Assembly: GCF_900168165.1 (NCBI RefSeq)
Contig: NZ_FUYV01000007.1
Coordinates: 62,001 to 126,000, forward strand
Reading direction: 5' to 3'
Source of the DNA: Alkalitalea saponilacus
Lineage (GTDB): Bacteria > Bacteroidota > Bacteroidia > Bacteroidales > Marinilabiliaceae
Length of the DNA stretch: 64,000 nt
The notes beneath the pieces are model-generated. The model was not told where the DNA came from and did not search any database. It saw only the letters and a program-made list of their open reading frames with translations. Position numbers and translations under genes: made by a program. Positions 29,401 to 38,424 of this stretch are shown piece by piece. Within the stretch, counting starts at the first letter, position 1; each line of letters starts with the position of its first letter.

Positions 29401-31854
29401 ATCCTGAATTCCTACATATCCAGGGTAAACATGCAAATCGGAAACATTCCATCCTTCGTTTGGCTGGCCTCCCTGCTCCAGAACGGTTGCCGATATTTTC
29501 AATTTTAAACCGGATGGAACATCGCCCAAAGAAGGAAGAATCCATTCTCCTTTAAGTTTTCCGTCATTGTCCAATCTACCTTTAAGTACATTATGCGTAA
29601 AAGAGCGAAAATCTACGTCAGCTCTGGAAAAATTGTAGTTAAGATACCTTGGGAACTTCATTTCATGAGGATGAACCTCAATGTTCACATCAGTTTGTAA
29701 ATTTGGTGCCGGTGCACCAAATAAATACTGCACGTCCACATCGAAACCTATAACCCGGTCGTTCCAATTAAAAGTACGTTTAGCAGGTCTCACCTGAACC
29801 CGTAGCTGCTCTGCAACAACTGTTTCAATTTTTAAATGATCGTAAAAATATGCTCCACCAGCATTAATCTGAACATTGTAGGTACCGGTGGGAGCACTCT
29901 CTTCGGTTTGCATTGAAAAAACATACATCCCATCGGTTGACCGTACCTGTGTTTGTTCATGCACAATTCTGTATTGCGGATTACGCACAGTTATACTAAC
30001 CGGATGGTTTGCAGGGAAAGTATTATCCCTGTTCTTAGCAATGAAACCGATGTTGATAGAATCTCCGGGACGATAAACACCCCTTTCGGTGTATATAAAA
30101 CCACGCACTCCGTGGTGGTTTTCCGAAATACCCCCCACATCAAATCCGGAATTACTCCAACGCATTTCATTTCTGCTTATGGCAGAAATTTGTTTGTCAC
30201 TTTTTGCCGTTATGTAATAAAAATAGCCGGATGAACCAAACCGTACCATGCCCAGATTATTAGTCCGGCCGTTTTGCATAATACTCCCGCCATAATTAAG
30301 CAATTCAACATTAATACCAGATATTGGCTTGCCGGTAAGAATATCCGTTACAAAAACCACCACACCGCCATCCAATGCCTTCGCTGTAATACCGAGATCG
30401 CTTAAAAAAACCGGTTTGTATATCTGCCCCTTTTCTTCAATATAGCTAAGAACTTCTCCTTCTATGGGTTGACTAACGTCACCTGGGTTAAAATTAATTC
30501 TTATGAGAAAGAGACCATCGTCATACTTCGAAAAAAGTTCAGAAAGGTCAAACTCGTTCAAAATCCATTCATTTGGTTTTTCGGCCAGTTCTATGGTTTG
30601 GTTTTTAACAATAACCCCAACTGAGCCGGAATAATGATCTCCAAACCCCCTGTTGCGGGTTCGTTCACTTCTCAGTTGAGAAGAATTCAAAAAGGCTCCG
30701 ATCTGGCTGGTATATACCTTCTTCACCTCAAGGTGAACCCTCTTAAGGTTTGTGGTATAGAACTGTACTCTCTTTTGATTGGATTGAGGCAAAATGACTC
30801 CATCGGAAGCAAACTCTAACTGTGGTGGAATATCAGAGAATCTTAATTCTCTGGTTACTTTAGAATCAGTGACTGTTCCCCATCGGCTTCTGATACCCGG
30901 CTGAACCGTCACTTTATAACTGCTCCCGAACTTAAACCCACCATCAATGGAAAGCATGTTCCCCATTTTTCGAACCTGAAAATCAACATCCGGCTCAATG
31001 GAAATCAAACCATCAATATTTTGGTCAATATCAAGTTCATCTGAGAAACTGATGCGCACAGCAGCGCTTCTGCCTGATTCATCAACTCTGAATTCTCCGG
31101 CAACCATTTTTTTCAATGGAGAAACTTCAAAAGTTTCTGTGTAATTTTCTGATAAATCAAGATCCCTGCGGTTAATAGAAAATGTATACCTCCTGTTTCT
31201 GTCAGTTCTGATGATTTTATCAGATACAAACTGAAAATGAGTATCGCTTAACCGACTCCAGTTAAGTTTAATTTCCTTATCTCCCTTAAGACTTGCAGAT
31301 TTATTCAGGATATCCAAATCAGCAGGTTCTGAAAACAGAACCGCTCCCCGATAAACCAGCTCTTTTGGCTCGTTTCGGTCAATTAACTCCAGAGTACCAG
31401 AGAAACTTGAGAGATTACGTCCGAGTACATTCAGATAAAACTCCAGATTCTCAAGCTTTTTTTCTCTAAAATCTTCGGAGAGTTCTTGGAGATTTAATAC
31501 CCCTTTAATCACTGTTCTTGAAGGTAACCCGTTCTCAGGTTGAAACTCCAATGTATGAGCACTTGTCCATACGGCTTCACCTCTTACCCTCGGATTAAAT
31601 GTAAACACGTTGCCCGGAGTTGATCCAATCTTTTCCTCATCTACAACGGGATTGTTAAATATAACTCGGACAATGTCGCTGGATCGCACATCACCGGATG
31701 TTACAAAACTTATTTCACGAACAATTTCTTCTGAATAAATAACTTCAGGTAAAGATTCACCGGGAGCGGGTGATTGAGATCTTTTACAAGAAAAAACAAC
31801 GCAAATGAACAATATAACAGTCCACATGCATAATGGGCGAAAAGTGGAAATCAT
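26377..31854 (-). CDS. Alpha-2-macroglobulin-like lipoprotein with thioester
   Basis: The 1825-residue protein is a bacterial alpha-2-macroglobulin, a periplasmic bait-and-trap protease inhibitor thought to protect the cell when the envelope is breached. The N-terminus has a lipobox ending FSC (Cys23) after a hydrophobic stretch. Macroglobulin domains follow, including the typical RGVYRPGDSINIGF near residue 600 and the A2M stretch TDSRGRATVKFHMPNYNG near 1180. The thioester motif YPYGCLEQT is intact, with C1367 and Q1370, so a covalent trap is expected. After it come the alpha-helical TED domain and a C-terminal beta domain. It is the first gene of an operon with pbpC. The coupling to PBP1C fits a role in envelope repair and defence. 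The length is at the upper end of the family range. Confidence 0.94.
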   Translation of the reverse strand: MISTFRPLCMWTVILFICVVFSCKRSQSPAPGESLPEVIYSEEIVREISFVTSGDVRSSDIVRVIFNNPVVDEEKIGSTPGNVFTFNPRVRGEAVWTSAHTLEFQPENGLPSRTVIKGVLNLQELSEDFREKKLENLEFYLNVLGRNLSSFSGTLELIDRNEPKELVYRGAVLFSEPADLDILNKSASLKGDKEIKLNWSRLSDTHFQFVSDKIIRTDRNRRYTFSINRRDLDLSENYTETFEVSPLKKMVAGEFRVDESGRSAAVRISFSDELDIDQNIDGLISIEPDVDFQVRKMGNMLSIDGGFKFGSSYKVTVQPGIRSRWGTVTDSKVTRELRFSDIPPQLEFASDGVILPQSNQKRVQFYTTNLKRVHLEVKKVYTSQIGAFLNSSQLRSERTRNRGFGDHYSGSVGVIVKNQTIELAEKPNEWILNEFDLSELFSKYDDGLFLIRINFNPGDVSQPIEGEVLSYIEEKGQIYKPVFLSDLGITAKALDGGVVVFVTDILTGKPISGINVELLNYGGSIMQNGRTNNLGMVRFGSSGYFYYITAKSDKQISAISRNEMRWSNSGFDVGGISENHHGVRGFIYTERGVYRPGDSINIGFIAKNRDNTFPANHPVSITVRNPQYRIVHEQTQVRSTDGMYVFSMQTEESAPTGTYNVQINAGGAYFYDHLKIETVVAEQLRVQVRPAKRTFNWNDRVIGFDVDVQYLFGAPAPNLQTDVNIEVHPHEMKFPRYLNYNFSRADVDFRSFTHNVLKGRLDNDGKLKGEWILPSLGDVPSGLKLKISATVLEQGGQPNEGWNVSDLHVYPGYVGIQDPSGYGYHQTGSEVRFPVVLLDPDGNRLNGRQLNYRVYRNDRRWWYQYRDRRSYQLKYKEDTQTYIVSEGSLTLGEGLNHVSFTPSENGEYLIEVMDGGNGHISSLFFSAYRYGGVPGGDMNEGTLSLKSDKQVYSSGETARIMLPNPKQGNVLVTLERGRRMLDWFWVDPSRTSGDELVIDIPLKKDYLPNIYATVSVIQPHSQTVNDRPIRMFGIIPLRIEDAETKIEFDISTKEVLSPNEDFEVVISTRNRQPAQFTIAVVDEGLLSLTQFRTPNPWREFYKKIGLFVETFDIFSHVMSVNRDDVLQTFSIGGADDLDYRESQLDPVDGKRRFEPVSMFKGPIKTDSRGRATVKFHMPNYNGAVRVMVVGTEKGSFGHADKTIPVRSDIIMQSNMPRVLKPLDEFEVPVSLFNMVNSVQEARFSIRTEGPLEVVGNRSVNVDFRNSNEALIKFKVRAKEEIGQAKIVLEGVSGDIRVENETNIRVVPSSVRVYDKKTERVEKGSTIRMRVPEVGVAGTNNASLDINIFPNMDFDHRLRWLIRYPYGCLEQTTSALFPQLYLKKMGYFNAEEQKSIDENLNAGINRLQQFMLQNGAFSYWPGNTTTCEWSSNYASHFLIEARNLGYSVPDFLYNNAINGMETQARRHQGRLATRAYRAFILALAGRQPMAEMNMLMENELEKLNNASRWMLATAYHLVGAENIRDRILANAGTTTELYEPFYYNFGSSHRDDAIILYCATLMGMEAMAETIAESVAGVLSGTDFLSTQSSGYMLLALGRYFDSIGLDVGGDQIITGHVHFADGKKVEFNKKGRIVIPIRDGFNRDIEIHLANSSDVNQVFASLSWNGVPLKDESEPVTKNLKLEVNWYDENGRLLEPGSLKQGDTFYGRFTVNNSSPLSRVSEIALMQMMPSGWQIENIRLNNTVLPEWTQSWNLNKENYQDIRDDRIMWFFDLRDRESLDFVVKLNCVTAGSYWLPGTLVEAMYNNDFKATTRGRKVYVEAFKQD

Positions 31855-31908
31855 TATTTGGGTATAAATTAAATTAAGGAATTTGATTATTTACGAAAAT
31901 GCAAATAA

Positions 31909-31916
31909 CAAATTTA
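31909..31916 (-). promoter_or_regulatory. Possible Bacteroidetes -7 element for the alpha-2-macroglobulin gene
   Basis: On the minus strand the bases read TAAATTTG, matching the TAnnTTTG -7 consensus of Bacteroidetes, about 55 bp before the start codon. No clear TTTG -33 box is present 19-21 bases upstream, so the call rests on one element only. Confidence 0.35.
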
Positions 31917-32022
31917 ACTTTTATTATCTAATTCCATCATTGGTCGTTGAAATTTCCTATAAAATAAACTTCTATTTAGGCATTCTATTGAATTACAACA
32001 AAACGAACCTCTTTAATTTTCA

Positions 32023-32216
32023 TTTCATCCGAAAATAATTTAGTTAATTAATTGGCCGAATGGAACTTCCATGAGGTGTTATTTTCATTTTCTTGTTGTG
32101 AGTTTCCCACTCATGGGCGTTTCATTTGAAAATAATTTGTTTAAGTCATTGGCCAAATGGAACTTCCATGAGCTGTTATTTTCATATTCTTGTTGTGAGT
32201 TCCTTACTCATGGGCG
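32023..32216. repeat. Tandem duplication of a 97-bp unit upstream of susC
   Basis: Unit 1 is 32023-32119 and unit 2 is 32120-32216; they align without gaps with about 12 mismatches (near 88% identity), and a few bases of a third unit (TTTCATCC) follow. Each unit contains the dyad TGGAACTTCCA (32061-32071 and 32158-32168) and a 7-base inverted pair CCATGAG / CTCATGG (32069-32075 with 32110-32116, and the same spacing in unit 2). No coding frame is preserved through both. It may be a duplicated regulatory site or a remnant of a small noncoding repeat element. Confidence 0.8.
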
Positions 32217-32819
32217 TTTCATCCCTTAACAATTAAAATCTATCACAAGCAAACGAAATTTTTCGTAAGTCATTAAATATAAAATCATAAAACCATTTTA
32301 CATACTAATAGGATTGCATAATCTTGATTTTTACAGATAATATTTGTCACTTCTAACTAAAACCTCCACAATTTTTTTTATGTTAAATTTATCGATAATA
32401 CAGTTCCTACATAAAGGTAGGCTTTTAGCTATATAAAAAACCGCATATACATTAACATTATCGAGCAAATAATACAAACACGACAATGAACTTCTAAAAC
32501 AAACTCAAATTCCTCTTATTATTGCTTACAATCTATTATTCAACTTCTTTCATAACTTAATTTAACTATTGACTATTTGAGTCGAATTAAATTTAAATCT
32601 ATTATCAAATTTAACAAATTTTAAAACAGACATAATTTGTAATAACATGTCATGTTATCTATTTCTTTTTCTGAATTAAACAACCAATGTATCAATATTT
32701 ATATACACAAATCTAAACTATTTCTTTTATCAGGACATAACTTCATTTAAACTAAGCAATTTTTTAATTACGGAATAAAAATGTGTATCAAAATGTTTAA
32801 ATAAATGATCAAAATGTGC

Positions 32820-32851
32820 ATTGTTAAATATTGTGAATACACATAGATTTG
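32820..32851 (+). promoter_or_regulatory. Putative susC promoter (-33 ATTG, -7 TAGATTTG)
   Basis: A -7 element TAGATTTG (32844-32851) fits the Bacteroidetes consensus TAnnTTTG exactly. The bases ATTG (32820-32823) lie 20 bases upstream and match the -33 consensus TTTG at three of four positions. Transcription would start near 32858, leaving a leader of about 108 bases before the susC ATG. Confidence 0.55.
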
Positions 32852-32966
32852 TTTTAACAATAAAGAATATGTGCGTATATATTTTTTATTTTGTTCATTA
32901 TCGAAGCCATTACAAGCCATAAACCGATCAACTTTTATTTTTTTACTAATTAAATTCAAAATCATC

Positions 32967-35900
32967 ATGAAAAAAAAGGAAAAACTGAAACTTTGGAGAT
33001 TTTTGGAAATCTTCCGGGAACCGGTTTCACTGGTTCTTCGATCAACATTTCTAAAAGCAGTGGTGGTTTGTGCTCTTATGCTCCTACCCATGGCAATATT
33101 TGCACAATCGAACACCATTACGATTAACGGAAGGGTGGTAGATCAGTTTGATGAGCCAATCCCTGGAGTAACAGTGGTGCTAAAGGAGAGTGCAACAGGA
33201 ACAATAACTGACGCACTTGGTAACTATACCATACAAGCACCCGAGAATGGAGTATTGGTGTTTTCGTTTATTGGATTTAGAACCAAGGAAGTTACCATTG
33301 AAGGAAGAATGACAATAAATGTGATGATGGAAGATGATGTATTGGGATTGGATGAAGTTGTTGTGGTTGGATATGGTACAGTGAGAGCAAGCGATGTCAC
33401 AGGTTCTGTTTCAAGGGTATCTTCTGCTCAGATTGAAGCTATGCCTGTTCAAAACCCATTGCAAGCATTACAAGGAAGAGCTGCTGGAGTAGACATTACT
33501 TCTAGCGCAAGACCAGGAGAAATTGGATCTATCCGAATTCGTGGAAACCGCTCTATTACAGCAAGCAACGAACCTCTTTTTGTAGTTGATGGAATTCCTT
33601 TGGCAGCTGGCGGTATAGAAGCCATAAATCCAAATGACATTAACTCAATTGAAATCCTTAAAGATGCCTCAGCAACCGCAATATACGGTTCAAGGGGAGC
33701 CAATGGCGTTGTGCTAATTAGCACAAAACGAGCTCAGACAGGTGTAGCACAAGTGAATTATCATGGAACCTTGTCTTTTGAAAGAATCAATGATTTAGCT
33801 GATAATTTCAACTCTCAAGAGTATGCCGAATTTCGTAGGGAAGCTTACAGAACATTTGGACAATACTCAACTCCATTCCCTAATCCAAGTGAAGACTACG
33901 CCATTTTCGGAGCTGATCCACACGCATGGAACAATATAGCGGAAGGATACACTTGGATTGACCGAGCGAACAGAGTGCCACAAATGCGAGCAGCAACAAC
34001 TGAAGAACAATTAAGGTGGGGTGTTAGTGAAGTTCCGGTATATGATGGCAGCCGCATTCCAACTACAGATTGGACAGATTATGTTGAAAGAACAGGAATT
34101 ACACAAGACCACAACATAAGCATCAGCATGGGTACTGACAGAATGAAGACATATATGTCAGCAGGCATCTTAGATCAACAGGGAACCAATGTTGGACAGG
34201 ATTACACCAGATATACCGGGATGTTAAGTCTTGAATTCAGCCCAAATGATTGGTTGACTGTTGGTGGGAATATTACCGGAAGTTATGCAATTCAAAATTA
34301 TGGATACACAACTGGAGGTTCAAGGAGTGCCCGCACAATATATGATGCTGCAAAAGGGATGTTACCATTTGCCGTACCATACGATGATAACGGAAATTTC
34401 CTTTACAATCCAGGTGGGGATGCAAATATTGTAAACCCAATCCGTGAAGGAGACATGGTGACAAACGAGCGCACAACAATACGAACCCTGGGTAGCTTTT
34501 TTGCAGAAATTCAATTATTTGAAGGTTTAAAATATCGTGCCAACTTTGGTCCTGACTTTAGAAATTACCGTTCGGGTGAATACAATGATGCACTATCCAT
34601 TACCAGAGGTACCGGATCAGGCACTGATCGTGCAAGATATCAAAAGAACCAATGGATTGCCTGGACTTTCGACAATCTCTTATACTACAATACAAACATT
34701 GACAATGTACATGATATTGGGGTAACATTACTTCAAAGTTCATCCATGTCAAGAAATGAAGGGATCGACAACACCGTAACTGATTTACCATATAGTTCGC
34801 AGCTATGGTACAATTTAGGATCTACAAACCGTGGTGAAGTTGACGGTTGGGGATCATGGTACTCTAAATCAACTCTCATGTCATACATGGCAAGAATAAA
34901 CTATGCTTTCCTAGACAGATATTTGGTAACTGTATCAGGAAGATGGGATGGAGCTTCTGTTCTTGCAGATGGAAACAAATGGGACTTCTTTCCTTCATTC
35001 GCTCTTGCATGGAAACTACATCAAGAAGATTTTATGATGGGAGTAGACTTATTTAATGAGCTTAAACCAAGAATTGGTATGGGAACCACAGGTGCTGCAG
35101 CCATATCGCCATACTCAACGCAGGGAGGACTGGTTAGAATTCCATATGTATTTGGTACAACTCCGGCAAGTGGATATGTAACTTCGAACCCGAAAGGACC
35201 AGCCGCAGAACAAGGATCGCTGCCTAACAGAGATCTGGGTTGGGAAAAAACAACACAGTGGAATTTTGGTGTTGATTTTGGTATTCTCAGAAACCGAATT
35301 TCAGGTTCTATCGACTATTATGTGGCCAACACCTCTGATTTATTGCTCAACAGAGGGTTACCATCTGTATCTGGATATAACCAAATTATATTCAACGTTG
35401 GAAAAACAAAAAACAGCGGTGTTGAACTTGTACTAAACTCTATCAACGTAAATACCGGAAACTTTCGATGGGATACCAATCTTTCTTTCTCTAGAAATAA
35501 TGAAGAAATTGTTGAACTATATCAAGGAAAAGAAGATGATATTAGCCGACAACTTTTCATAGGACAACCCATCAACGTGTTCTATGATTATGAGAAAGTC
35601 GGAATCTGGCAATTAGAAGATGCAGCAGAAATGCAGAGATTTAATGACAATGGACATAATTATCGTGCCGGAGACATTCGTGTAAGAGACCTTAACGGAG
35701 ACTATTCAATAGATCCAAACAACGACAGGAAAATTGTTGGTACTGCCGCTCCAAAATGGACCGGAGGGATAACCAATACCTTCAAATACGATAATTGGGA
35801 AATGTCAGTATTTGTATATTCAAGATGGGGGCATACTGTAGCAACTGTTGCTCCGGATATGCAAGGTCGTTACCAATCAAGAAAAATTGATTACTGGACG

Positions 35901-36209
35901 CCAGATAATCCGACCAATGCATATCCAAGACCAGACTATGGAAATGGAGGTCAGCCTACTTACTGGAGTTCTATGAACTATGTAGACGGATCATTTGTAA
36001 AAGTAAGGAACATCTCTCTAGGATATACAGTTCCAAGGAATGTTATTAATAATTGGAACATTACAAATCTTAAATTATATGCTCAAGTAATGAACCCATT
36101 CCTGTATTCAAAAACTGATTACATTGATCCAGACGTAAGATTTGATTCCAATTTCACGACATCAATCTCTTCCAGGAGCTTTGTACTTGGTCTAAATGTT
36201 ACTTTTTAA
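32967..36209 (+). CDS. SusC-family TonB-dependent outer-membrane transporter
   Basis: The ATG at 32967 opens a 1080-residue protein with a long signal sequence (MKKKEKLK... to AIFAQ). A carboxypeptidase-regulatory-like domain follows (about residues 50-125, GRVVDQFDEPIPGVTVVLKE), then the DEVVVVGYG segment and the TonB plug (IRIRGNRSITASNEPLFVVD, KDASATAIYGSRGANGVVLI), then the 22-strand barrel that ends in the typical aromatic C-terminus LGLNVTF. It imports oligosaccharides across the outer membrane together with SusD. An earlier GTG in frame at 32871 would add an implausible extension, so I use the ATG. The susD gene follows 133 bp later. Together they mark the start of the polysaccharide utilisation locus. 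Confidence 0.95.
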   Translation: MKKKEKLKLWRFLEIFREPVSLVLRSTFLKAVVVCALMLLPMAIFAQSNTITINGRVVDQFDEPIPGVTVVLKESATGTITDALGNYTIQAPENGVLVFSFIGFRTKEVTIEGRMTINVMMEDDVLGLDEVVVVGYGTVRASDVTGSVSRVSSAQIEAMPVQNPLQALQGRAAGVDITSSARPGEIGSIRIRGNRSITASNEPLFVVDGIPLAAGGIEAINPNDINSIEILKDASATAIYGSRGANGVVLISTKRAQTGVAQVNYHGTLSFERINDLADNFNSQEYAEFRREAYRTFGQYSTPFPNPSEDYAIFGADPHAWNNIAEGYTWIDRANRVPQMRAATTEEQLRWGVSEVPVYDGSRIPTTDWTDYVERTGITQDHNISISMGTDRMKTYMSAGILDQQGTNVGQDYTRYTGMLSLEFSPNDWLTVGGNITGSYAIQNYGYTTGGSRSARTIYDAAKGMLPFAVPYDDNGNFLYNPGGDANIVNPIREGDMVTNERTTIRTLGSFFAEIQLFEGLKYRANFGPDFRNYRSGEYNDALSITRGTGSGTDRARYQKNQWIAWTFDNLLYYNTNIDNVHDIGVTLLQSSSMSRNEGIDNTVTDLPYSSQLWYNLGSTNRGEVDGWGSWYSKSTLMSYMARINYAFLDRYLVTVSGRWDGASVLADGNKWDFFPSFALAWKLHQEDFMMGVDLFNELKPRIGMGTTGAAAISPYSTQGGLVRIPYVFGTTPASGYVTSNPKGPAAEQGSLPNRDLGWEKTTQWNFGVDFGILRNRISGSIDYYVANTSDLLLNRGLPSVSGYNQIIFNVGKTKNSGVELVLNSINVNTGNFRWDTNLSFSRNNEEIVELYQGKEDDISRQLFIGQPINVFYDYEKVGIWQLEDAAEMQRFNDNGHNYRAGDIRVRDLNGDYSIDPNNDRKIVGTAAPKWTGGITNTFKYDNWEMSVFVYSRWGHTVATVAPDMQGRYQSRKIDYWTPDNPTNAYPRPDYGNGGQPTYWSSMNYVDGSFVKVRNISLGYTVPRNVINNWNITNLKLYAQVMNPFLYSKTDYIDPDVRFDSNFTTSISSRSFVLGLNVTF

Positions 36210-36248
36210 ACATAACAGGAAAGTTATTAAACAAGCCAAAAAGAATTA

Positions 36249-36291
36249 CCTGAATGCTTTTGTTCTCCAAAATAAAAGCGAAAAAATCAGG
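36249..36291 (+). repeat. Two-part hairpin between susC and susD
   Basis: CCTGA (36249-36253) pairs with TCAGG (36287-36291), and inside it GCTTTT (36256-36261) pairs with AAAAGC (36274-36279). No T tract follows, so it is not an obvious terminator. In an intergenic position of 133 bp it may affect mRNA processing or the relative level of SusC and SusD (inference). Confidence 0.4.
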
Positions 36292-36342
36292 AATTAAACA
36301 ATCTGGCAAGTTTTATATAACCAAAAAATAAAAAAATAGATT

Positions 36343-38214
36343 ATGAAAAAAATAGTTTTCGGAATATTGGTTTTCTCACTCATGTTTGGAGCATGCTCCG
36401 ATTTTCTTGAGGAGGAAATGGTAGGAACCCTAACTCAGGAACATTTCAGTACTGAAAAGGGTATTGAGGATCTGATAAACGGAGCCTATGAAGGCTTTCG
36501 TTTCCACTTCGCTTTTGAGTGGTCTTACTCGTTAACCAACTTTGGGACAGATGAATTTACTCATGGTGGTGGTATGGATCGTGCATATTTTAACAATTAT
36601 GATGGTGCACTAAATCCTGGTGAATGGCGCGATTTGCAACCTTTTTGGGATAATATGTTTGCTCATATTAACCAAGCCAATACTGGAATAGCCAGAATTC
36701 CAGAAGTATTAGCAGGAAAAAGCCAGCACAACACACGCTTAGGTGAAGCATATTTTATTCGCGGCTTTAATTATCTAAAACTGGTTGAACAGTTTGGGGG
36801 AGTTCCCATAAAATTGAACCCTACATCAAGCATTGAACTCGAGTTCAGAAGAGCTTCGGCAGGAGAGGTTATAGAGAGAGTTATTGCAGACTTAAGAATG
36901 GCTGAACAATTATTGCCTAACGAACCTGCACAAAAAGGAAGAGCAGCAAAGTCTGCGGCACGTCATTTTCTGGCTAAAACATATCTTTTCAGAGCCAGTG
37001 AAAGAAATGCGGAATTTACAAGATCCACTGATCTTGATAGCGCAGTCTTTTATGCAGAACAAGTAATAAATGATCCTCGTCACCAATTGGCACCGGACTT
37101 TCATGACATCTTTAACTACACAACAGTAAATGGGCCTAATGAGCATCTACCTGAAATCATCTTTGCTGCTCAGTTCGACGACAATCAAAGTCTTCTTGGA
37201 AGATATGGCAACCGTGTTCATCTCTATTTTCCATCGGTATATTTCACTTTACCCGGAATGATGCGTGATTTAGCAAATGGAAGAGAATTCCAGCGTCTAC
37301 GTCCTACAAATTTTGCTTTGGATGTATTTGATCGTTCAGTTGATTCAAGGTTCTACAAAAGCTTTAAAACAGCCTACTTCTCAAATAATGCAAATACATT
37401 ACCTAGATGGACTGAAGATAACGCTCCAAGTCCCGAATTAGTGGGCGAGCCAAGATTCCAGGTTGGAGACACTTCAATTATCTACATTGTTAACTCACTG
37501 GACGACGATCGTTTTGTACGAGCCGATATTGATAATGCTGCTCCTCATACCTACATTAGGAACTACATTAATGATGAAGGCCAAAATGCTACCAATTACA
37601 CTTTAAGCCAATATCCAGCACTTTCTAAGCATTTCGACCACAACAGGCAAACACCAAATGACGAAAGAGGCACACGTGATGGAATTCTGGCCAGACTGGC
37701 TGAAACATATCTGATTGCTGCAGAGGCTTATGGAAGAAAAGGCGATTATGCAGAAGCTCTCGAATTTGTTAATGCAATTAGGGAAAGAGCTGCCTATAAA
37801 GAGGGGGAAAAAAGAAAGATTGAATACTACATCTCTGAAAACATACCATTTGGAGAAACAGGAAGCACTGTGGAAGATATGCGTGCTACCGTTAATGCCT
37901 TTACTCCGGGAACTCCGGAAGCGGATCAAGAAATGTATCCGGCGGGTGTTACCTCACAGGAACAGATGTTTGTTCATTTTATTCTGAATGAAAGAGCCAG
38001 GGAGTTAATGGGAGAATTAATACGCTGGGTTGATCTTTCAAGAACAAATACTCTTATCACAAGAGCAACGGCATTTAATGCACAAGCTGCTCCTAACATC
38101 AGAGATAGACACGTATTAAGACCAATTCCTCAATCACATTTGGATGCAATTCAATGGAATGGAAGACCTTTATCGGCTGATGAGAAGCAAGCTGAACAAA
38201 ACCCCGGTTACTAG
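36343..38214 (+). CDS. SusD/RagB-family surface glycan-binding lipoprotein
   Basis: The 623-residue protein has lipobox MFGAC, making Cys18 the lipidated residue. It shows the SusD fold signature: an N-terminal SDFLEEEMVGTLTQEHF segment, the FNAEIRGFNY-like block AYFIRGFNYLKLVEQFGGVP, TPR-like helices (about 80-330), and the C-terminal RERARELMGELIRWVDLSR-like block (positions about 545-565) followed by RHVLRPIPQSHLDAI. SusD binds oligosaccharide at the cell surface and caps the SusC barrel. It lies directly downstream of susC and upstream of a strong terminator, so susC-susD form their own transcription unit. Confidence 0.95.
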   Translation: MKKIVFGILVFSLMFGACSDFLEEEMVGTLTQEHFSTEKGIEDLINGAYEGFRFHFAFEWSYSLTNFGTDEFTHGGGMDRAYFNNYDGALNPGEWRDLQPFWDNMFAHINQANTGIARIPEVLAGKSQHNTRLGEAYFIRGFNYLKLVEQFGGVPIKLNPTSSIELEFRRASAGEVIERVIADLRMAEQLLPNEPAQKGRAAKSAARHFLAKTYLFRASERNAEFTRSTDLDSAVFYAEQVINDPRHQLAPDFHDIFNYTTVNGPNEHLPEIIFAAQFDDNQSLLGRYGNRVHLYFPSVYFTLPGMMRDLANGREFQRLRPTNFALDVFDRSVDSRFYKSFKTAYFSNNANTLPRWTEDNAPSPELVGEPRFQVGDTSIIYIVNSLDDDRFVRADIDNAAPHTYIRNYINDEGQNATNYTLSQYPALSKHFDHNRQTPNDERGTRDGILARLAETYLIAAEAYGRKGDYAEALEFVNAIRERAAYKEGEKRKIEYYISENIPFGETGSTVEDMRATVNAFTPGTPEADQEMYPAGVTSQEQMFVHFILNERARELMGELIRWVDLSRTNTLITRATAFNAQAAPNIRDRHVLRPIPQSHLDAIQWNGRPLSADEKQAEQNPGY

Positions 38215-38235
38215 TCTCAACTTAAATACAAGAAC

Positions 38236-38266
38236 AAAAGTCGCCCCCAATAGGGCGACTTTTTCT
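38236..38266 (+). terminator. Intrinsic terminator after susD
   Basis: The stem AAAAGTCGCCC (38236-38246) / GGGCGACTTTT (38253-38263) is perfect, with a 6-base loop CCAATA and a T-rich tail TTTTTCTTTT. It lies about 20 bp after the susD stop codon. Confidence 0.85.
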
Positions 38267-38362
38267 TTTATTACTAGATTCTCCTTTTATCAATAATTTG
38301 GTAAAATACATGCGTCCACCATTTTTAAACTAAAATCCTCCTGTTTTTACAACAATCACAGG

Positions 38363-38370
38363 TATTTTTG
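38363..38370 (+). promoter_or_regulatory. Possible -7 element for the first GH43 gene
   Basis: TATTTTTG matches TAnnTTTG, 54 bp upstream of the start codon at 38425. A matching -33 box was not found at the right distance, so confidence is low. Confidence 0.35.
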
Positions 38371-38424
38371 TGTCATAAGCTGAAACTACATATATAATTC
38401 AAATTATACATTAAACTAATTCAC

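Larger units (their letters stand above)
31855..32966. other. Long divergent region upstream of susC, mostly noncoding
   Basis: This 1112-bp AT-rich stretch separates the alpha-2-macroglobulin gene (minus) from susC (plus). It contains the 97-bp tandem duplication at 32023-32216, a short inverted repeat CCTAC/GTAGG at 32406-32421 and the putative susC promoter at 32820-32851. I see no protein-coding frame of note. The minus-strand frame at 32768-33118 runs through the susC start and is a shadow. Confidence 0.6.

Noticed and set aside
32023-32216. CRISPR array from the 97-bp repeated unit
   Set aside because: There are only two full units, each 97 bp, directly adjacent with no unique spacers, and no cas genes are present.
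32871-32966. GTG-initiated extension of susC
   Set aside because: The 32 extra residues precede a complete signal sequence starting at the ATG at 32967.
32768-33118. 116-residue minus-strand ORF across the susC start
   Set aside because: It is antisense to the susC signal peptide and has no gene-like features; its composition reflects AT-rich upstream DNA.
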